Assembly: GCA_016934735.1 (NCBI GenBank)
Contig: JAFGSG010000140.1
Coordinates: 1 to 58,537, forward strand
DNA: 58,537 nucleotides
Direction: 5' to 3'
Source of the DNA: Spirochaetota bacterium
GTDB lineage: Bacteria; Spirochaetota; UBA4802; JAFGDQ01
The translations under genes and the position numbers were made by a program. Below the pieces are notes generated by a model that searched no databases, was not told the origin of the DNA, and worked only from the letters and a program-made list of their open reading frames with translations. Each line of letters starts with the position of its first letter. Within the stretch, counting starts at the first letter, position 1. This document shows positions 54,321 through 58,537 of the stretch, piece after piece.

Positions 54321-54826
54321 ATATTCCTGAGCCGTTTTTCTTCAATCAGTTTGTCAATGGAAAGGTTATGCTTCCTGGCATAGAACACCAGCAAAAGGAA
54401 ACATAGAAATACAATATCCCTGAATACTAAAGGAAATCCGATTTCTTCTTTTATGCCGAAACGTTCCAATTCAAAACATCCACAGTCAAATGTTTTCCCG
54501 CGGTAGATGCTTATAGAGATTATAATAATCCAGAATACCATTAAAAGAACTGAAAGAAAGGACGAGCCTTTTATCCTGTAACCAAAAAGAAGAAACAGCC
54601 CGATTATTAATTCGACAAAAGGAAATACGACTGCAGCATACGGCACAAGTATTTCAGGTGAGATATCGTACATAAGGATTGCCCTTCCAAAACTCTCAAG
54701 ATCAATAGCTTTGAAAAATCCGGAATAAATAAAAAGTGAACCCATAATAATTCTCAGCACTGTAGTTATGCTGTTTCCATAGAGCGTATTGCCTGTAAAG
54801 TTTAAAAGAATTTTTTTTATGGTCAT
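54317..54826 (-). CDS. MauE/DoxX-like membrane protein
   Basis: A 169-residue protein with four predicted transmembrane helices (about residues 20-40, 58-82, 88-106 and 129-147). The first carries RIIMGSLFIYSGFFKAIDLESF, the MauE/DoxX opening, and the loop after the third carries FDCGCFE, a close cysteine pair common in redox-linked members. Such proteins help disulfide or quinone-linked electron transfer; the exact reaction is unknown here. The gene overlaps the rhodanese gene by 4 bases (ATGA) and ends a three-gene overlapping unit. Confidence 0.85.
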   Translation of the reverse strand: MTIKKILLNFTGNTLYGNSITTVLRIIMGSLFIYSGFFKAIDLESFGRAILMYDISPEILVPYAAVVFPFVELIIGLFLLFGYRIKGSSFLSVLLMVFWIIIISISIYRGKTFDCGCFELERFGIKEEIGFPLVFRDIVFLCFLLLVFYARKHNLSIDKLIEEKRLRNI

Positions 54827-55362
54827 TTGTTTTTAATCCCTTCTGCGCCTGATCTTTCTACAGGCATACCCATGGATTCCCATTCATTGATGCCGTTTTT
54901 AATAATATAAATATGTTTTGAATATCCCATGCCGATAAGTGTTTCAGCCAGTGTCTGCGAAGACCCGCATGAAGCTCCGTCGCAATATATTACTAATTCT
55001 TTTGGTCCGGAAAGGTTTTCAAAATTTTCCTGCATTTTTTTTGCGGATATTGAAGACATCACTGCCGGGATATTTATTGCTCCAGGTATGCGTGATATTC
55101 CGAATTCATCGGCCTGTCTTGAATCGATGAATAAGGCTATCATGCCTTCTTTTTTAATCTTTGCTTCTTCGCTGGAAATATAGATTATATTTTTACTTTT
55201 TTGAACACTGGTGCTGATAAAAGAAAATCCTTTGGGATGGAATAAATTTACTCCAAAGCCTACTATTATTGACAGGATGATAATACTTGCAGCATCTTTT
55301 ATTATAGATGATAATTCTTCCTGCTCTACTTTAAATATTTTTTCCAGGATTTTTTTTAACAT
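54823..55362 (-). CDS. Membrane-anchored rhodanese-domain protein
   Basis: A 179-residue protein. One transmembrane helix (about residues 22-42) anchors a rhodanese domain; LFIDSRQADEFGISRIPGAINIP is the family start and the active-site loop is CDGASCGSS (first cysteine about residue 130), with a second cysteine in the loop. It could pass sulfane sulfur or form a disulfide. The start codon overlaps the stop of the phosphatase gene (TAATG), and its own stop overlaps the MauE-like gene, so all three are made together. Confidence 0.88.
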   Translation of the reverse strand: MLKKILEKIFKVEQEELSSIIKDAASIIILSIIVGFGVNLFHPKGFSFISTSVQKSKNIIYISSEEAKIKKEGMIALFIDSRQADEFGISRIPGAINIPAVMSSISAKKMQENFENLSGPKELVIYCDGASCGSSQTLAETLIGMGYSKHIYIIKNGINEWESMGMPVERSGAEGIKNK

Positions 55363-56303
55363 TATTTAAACTTTAATTTTTTATAATATTCTTTCACTTT
55401 ATAAGTATATTCATCAATTAGGTTCCGAATAAAAGGATCTTCTTTTGATAACGGCAGATGAGGAAGCCTGAATGAATTCCGGATCATCTTTACACTGCTG
55501 TTTAAAGATAGTTCCAGTATCCCGATCCTGGCTCCGTCAGCGCCTGCCTGTACAATCAGCGGATTGTTTTTGTCCGGCTTATTGATAAGTGTCTGCGAGT
55601 GGCCGCCGATAATCAGGTCTATGGATTTTAATTTTGTTACGAGTACGATGTCTTCTTCATAACCGGAATGTGAAAGGAGAAAGATATGTTTAATTCTATT
55701 ATTTTTTAATGCATCAATATCAGCATTAATTTCTTTAGCCTGATCGAGAACTTTAATTCGTTTTGTTATTTTTTCCGGATAGTATTTAAAGGCTGTTTTC
55801 GATATTGTTCCGATTACGCCTATTTTTATATTATTTTTCTCAAGGATTTGAAAACGATTGAATAGTGGTTTCCATTCATTGCCGTTTTTAATCAGAATAT
55901 TGTTGCAAACAAAAGGCAATTCCCTGGAATATTTAACAGTGCTTTCAATGCCGCCCCGGAACTCCTGATCCCCGACTGCTATGGAATCGTAGCCCATATG
56001 CTTATAAGCTTTAATTAAATATCCCGCAAGCAGTTCGTCGGATTCGGGGGCAAGGAAGTCGCCTGTTTCAAAGAGAAAGACATTCTGAAATGAGGATTTA
56101 ATATTTTTTATCTCTTCTGCTCTTGTTACAAGCCCGCCGTTTGGATTTTCTTTGCAATGGCAGTCATCGAAATGGCCGTTAAGAGAATTTGTGTACACAA
56201 CGGTAATCCGCTCCTGAGAAAATGTATTCATTGTGTAAGCAGCAATAATCAACGTTAAAACGCAGAATAAAAAAATTTTTCTAATTATTGATTGGCTTTC
56301 CAT
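55362..56303 (-). CDS. UshA-like metallophosphatase relative with altered metal site
   Basis: A 313-residue exported protein; the signal peptide is residues about 8-29. The fold follows the UshA/CpdB/SoxB metallophosphatase order: VVYTNSLNGHF, FETGDFL, CNNIL, LLSHSGYEED and IGGHSQT. In the first motif the usual D and H of TNDxHG are S and N, and the final GHSH is GHSQ, so at least one metal site is impaired. A DDCHC motif and NPNGGLVTRAE follow the first strand. ATG at 56303 is preferred to TTG 56309. It overlaps the upstream HD-GYP gene by 23 bases and abuts the rhodanese gene. Confidence 0.8.
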   Translation of the reverse strand: MESQSIIRKIFLFCVLTLIIAAYTMNTFSQERITVVYTNSLNGHFDDCHCKENPNGGLVTRAEEIKNIKSSFQNVFLFETGDFLAPESDELLAGYLIKAYKHMGYDSIAVGDQEFRGGIESTVKYSRELPFVCNNILIKNGNEWKPLFNRFQILEKNNIKIGVIGTISKTAFKYYPEKITKRIKVLDQAKEINADIDALKNNRIKHIFLLSHSGYEEDIVLVTKLKSIDLIIGGHSQTLINKPDKNNPLIVQAGADGARIGILELSLNSSVKMIRNSFRLPHLPLSKEDPFIRNLIDEYTYKVKEYYKKLKFK

Positions 56304-58335
56304 TCCCAATAAATTTTATCTTAAATGTGTTTTTGTCAATTATTTTGTAAATTTTTTGTTTAATGAAAATTTCCAGCAGATCTTTGTCTATTCTGTTATT
56401 TTCAGCTTCTTCCTTCAATATTTTTAAGGCAGTGGAATGATCAATTGCTTTTTTATATGGCCGGTCTGCTGCTATGAGAGCATCGTAAATATCCGCGATT
56501 GCCATTATTCTTGCCTGAACCGGGATTTTATCTCCCCTGATTCCTTTGGGATAACCTGATCCGTCGAGCATCTCGTGATGGTAAAGCACGATTGCAGGAA
56601 TATTTTTATATTCAGGTGGCCACGGGATTTTACTCACGAAATTATATGAAAGAACTACATGGTTATGAATTTCTTTTCTTTCTATGGAATTCAGGCTTCC
56701 TCTTTTTATCTCAAGATTCCGTCTTTCATTTTTTGTAATAAGATTTATTCTGTTTCCGTCTATGTCGAAAAGCTTTATTCCTTTAATTTCCTTCTGAATT
56801 TGAGATAAAATTTGCCTCGGATCTTTTTCGGTTATACTGGGTTCGTTCAATAAAGTGATTCTGTCTTTTATCCGGATTATTTTTTTAAGTTTTTCTTCTT
56901 TTTTATGTTCTAAATCAGCAATAACTTTTGTTATTTTTTTTTCAGCTTGTCCTGTCTGTTGAAAAGTATAACCCAGTTCGATGAATTTATAAAGGTAATT
57001 AAATTTTAATATCAGGTTTTCGAATTCTTTTTGATAAAGCTTCTTCTCTTTTTTAAATATATTAATATCGATATAGACTTTTCCGAAATCATGCAGTAAA
57101 GCAGCGAACTCCAGTTCCTTGATTTCGGTGTCTGAATATTTTATATCCTTAAAGCGGCCGCTTTTTTTACCGCTGATTGCCCTTGCCATTTCTTTGCAGA
57201 TTTCCGCTACCCTGAATGAGTGTCCGGATGTTGCAATATCCCTGGACTCAACTGCGGTTACCGAGGCTTTAATGAATTCTTCGAACTGATTCTGGATCTG
57301 TTTAATCATTCTGTTGTTTTCAATTGCGATCGCCGCCTGGCCGGCAACCGATTCCATTAAGCTTTCATATCTGGAATCAAACGGCACAACGAGCCTGTTG
57401 AAATCTTCAGGGGTTTTCAATTTGATGCCGAATGCTTCGCTGCCGTTTTTAATTCTGCAGCCGGAAGACTGTTTGCTGTTTATCAGCTGTATAACTCCGA
57501 TGATCTGATCAATATGATTTCTCATCGGAACCACAAGCATAGACCTGCAGATGTAGTTTGTCCGCCTGTCAAAGGAGATATCAAATGAATAGGGAGCTTT
57601 TTTGGGGATGTTGTATGCATCGGGTATATTCAGTACTTCTCCTTTTGTAGCTACGTAGCCTGCAATTGAATTCTTGTTTATGGATAATGTAAATTCTTCC
57701 ATGGGAAGCTTTCTGTTGAAAGTATGGGAATATTTAAATCTTAAATATTTTTTTCCGGCTTCGTTCTCTTCTGTAATATAAATACTGCCCGCATCTGCGC
57801 ATGTTATTTTTTTACTTATCATAAGAATATTTTTCAGGAGTTCATCCGGGTCTTTTATTGTGGAAAGAGACTTTCCGATATTGATTAAATCTTCCTGGTC
57901 CTGCTTCATGTCCTGCAATGTATATATGCTGTTGTTGATCTGAGTTTTGTATTTATTAAATCTGTCAATATGCAGAAATGCCTTCTCTACAAGAAGGTCG
58001 AATTCCTGTGAGGAGATACGCGAAGTTTTTATATCGGAAATATGCTGCAGCCTGTTCTTTCTGATTAATTTTAAATCTTTTTCTTCGCCGGCAACAATGA
58101 TTTTATACATCAGTTCATTGTAATTATATTTGCCGGTTAATATTTCACTTATATTTTGAAGTTCATTTATATGAATAAAAATCACGGCATATGATGTTTT
58201 GCTTGTTGTATTAGTTTTTAAAATATTTCGGATAGTGGAGCTGATATTTTTTGATAAAATTATATTTTTTGATATCTTCTCAGGCAGGGTTATATTGTTT
58301 TTAATGCTGTTTGATATAATTATATATTTGTTCAT
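56281..58335 (-). CDS. GAF and HD-GYP protein with an internal insertion
   Basis: A 684-residue signalling protein. Residues about 150-340 form a GAF domain (ELLKNILMISKKITCADAG; SMLVVPM, VIQLIN). The HD-GYP domain begins at about 365 with SGHSFRVAE and LLHDFGKVYID, then is interrupted by a helical insertion of about 160 residues before YHHEMLDGSGYPKGIRG (about 595-612) and the usual C-terminal helices. The catalytic HD and HHE/GYP residues are present. The first 130 residues are poorly recognised. It is the first gene of the run that continues with the phosphatase, rhodanese and MauE-like genes. Confidence 0.88.
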   Translation of the reverse strand: MNKYIIISNSIKNNITLPEKISKNIILSKNISSTIRNILKTNTTSKTSYAVIFIHINELQNISEILTGKYNYNELMYKIIVAGEEKDLKLIRKNRLQHISDIKTSRISSQEFDLLVEKAFLHIDRFNKYKTQINNSIYTLQDMKQDQEDLINIGKSLSTIKDPDELLKNILMISKKITCADAGSIYITEENEAGKKYLRFKYSHTFNRKLPMEEFTLSINKNSIAGYVATKGEVLNIPDAYNIPKKAPYSFDISFDRRTNYICRSMLVVPMRNHIDQIIGVIQLINSKQSSGCRIKNGSEAFGIKLKTPEDFNRLVVPFDSRYESLMESVAGQAAIAIENNRMIKQIQNQFEEFIKASVTAVESRDIATSGHSFRVAEICKEMARAISGKKSGRFKDIKYSDTEIKELEFAALLHDFGKVYIDINIFKKEKKLYQKEFENLILKFNYLYKFIELGYTFQQTGQAEKKITKVIADLEHKKEEKLKKIIRIKDRITLLNEPSITEKDPRQILSQIQKEIKGIKLFDIDGNRINLITKNERRNLEIKRGSLNSIERKEIHNHVVLSYNFVSKIPWPPEYKNIPAIVLYHHEMLDGSGYPKGIRGDKIPVQARIMAIADIYDALIAADRPYKKAIDHSTALKILKEEAENNRIDKDLLEIFIKQKIYKIIDKNTFKIKFIGNGKPINN

Positions 58336-58454
58336 GCCGCTATTTATCTTATTATACTTATAGCGTATTTTTAAGACGATTTTTATTAACTCAACTTTCT
58401 TAAAAGAATTTTATTATAGCATCTTTCTAACAAAAGAAGCAATAAATATTATAT

Positions 58455-58537
58455 TTAATATTTTAATCCGACTTTTTTCTTGACCTCATCCAGGGTTGCT
58501 TTTGCGATTATTCTTGTTTTTTCAGCTCCCATCTGCA
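58455..58537 (-). CDS. trpS: Tryptophanyl-tRNA synthetase, C-terminal end (partial)
   Basis: Twenty-six codons to a TAA stop at 58455-58457, cut by the window edge. The end GAEKTRIIAKATLDEVKKKVG matches the C-terminal helix of TrpS (GAEKAR..AQKTLAEV..A.G type). The short length makes this less than certain. About 120 bases separate it from the HD-GYP gene downstream on the same strand. Confidence 0.7.
   Translation of the reverse strand, partial: QMGAEKTRIIAKATLDEVKKKVGLKY

Overview
The window is AT-rich and densely coded on both strands. It reads as chromosome from a diderm, probably motile, anaerobic bacterium. Outer-membrane functions are visible: LolA, a POTRA/beta-barrel protein, a lipoprotein with MORN repeats and a small OmpW-sized barrel candidate. 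Chemotaxis and motility-linked genes (CheX, a DUF115/MptE-like protein) sit among cyclic-di-GMP-type HD-GYP proteins. A plant-type 6-phosphofructokinase and a glutaryl-CoA/glutaconyl-CoA module add a fermentative or syntrophic flavour. The mix fits Spirochaetota or a neighbouring anaerobic diderm lineage best, but this is inference from gene content; no rRNA or tRNA gene was seen.

Left part (1-17 kb): a promoter with a perfect operator-like palindrome precedes a tiny arginine-rich protein. Then come an alpha/beta hydrolase, a GC-richer B12-binding radical SAM gene that looks imported, dnaE, a Trm112-like zinc protein, a PpiD/SurA-like chaperone and cheX. A five-gene minus-strand run (15.7 to 10.1 kb) joins a histidine-kinase-type ATPase/HDOD fusion, a DUF115 protein, an LPP20/FlgT-like exported protein, a single-pass membrane protein and a TPR protein. 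The MORN-repeat lipoprotein ends the section.

Middle part (17-36 kb): fadD, two tandem REC-PAS-PAS-HD-GYP paralogues, pfk, a coiled-coil protein made of 21-residue repeats, a MITE with TA flanks, a radical SAM protein, lysS, lolA, a small outer-membrane candidate and a ComEC-like channel whose metallo-beta-lactamase-like end lost its histidines. A minus-strand cluster then encodes an acyl-CoA dehydrogenase resembling the non-decarboxylating glutaryl-CoA type, a biotin carrier and a glutaconyl-CoA decarboxylase alpha subunit. The membrane subunit of that pump is not in the window.

Right part (36-58.5 kb): serC, a mannose-6-phosphate-isomerase-type cupin, a four-gene GldA/GldF/GldG/DUF4340 ABC cluster, and an RRM Gly-rich RNA-binding protein. 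Its leader can fold into nested helices that sequester the ribosome binding site. Between that gene and rlmB lies an array of dyad-symmetric cores at an exact 42-bp period. rlmB-cysS, murB, a STAS protein with a POTRA/barrel protein, a PanP-like aspartate decarboxylase, a zinc-finger DnaC-like ATPase and folK follow. The window closes with a tightly overlapped run (HD-GYP with an insertion, UshA-like phosphatase relative, rhodanese, MauE/DoxX-like) in which the last three proteins each carry close cysteine pairs, and with the C-terminal end of trpS.

The best candidates for something new are the structured leader of the RRM gene (43177-43328), the cysteine-motif membrane cluster (54317-56303), the 42-bp array (43806-44015) and the ATPase-HDOD/DUF115 operon.
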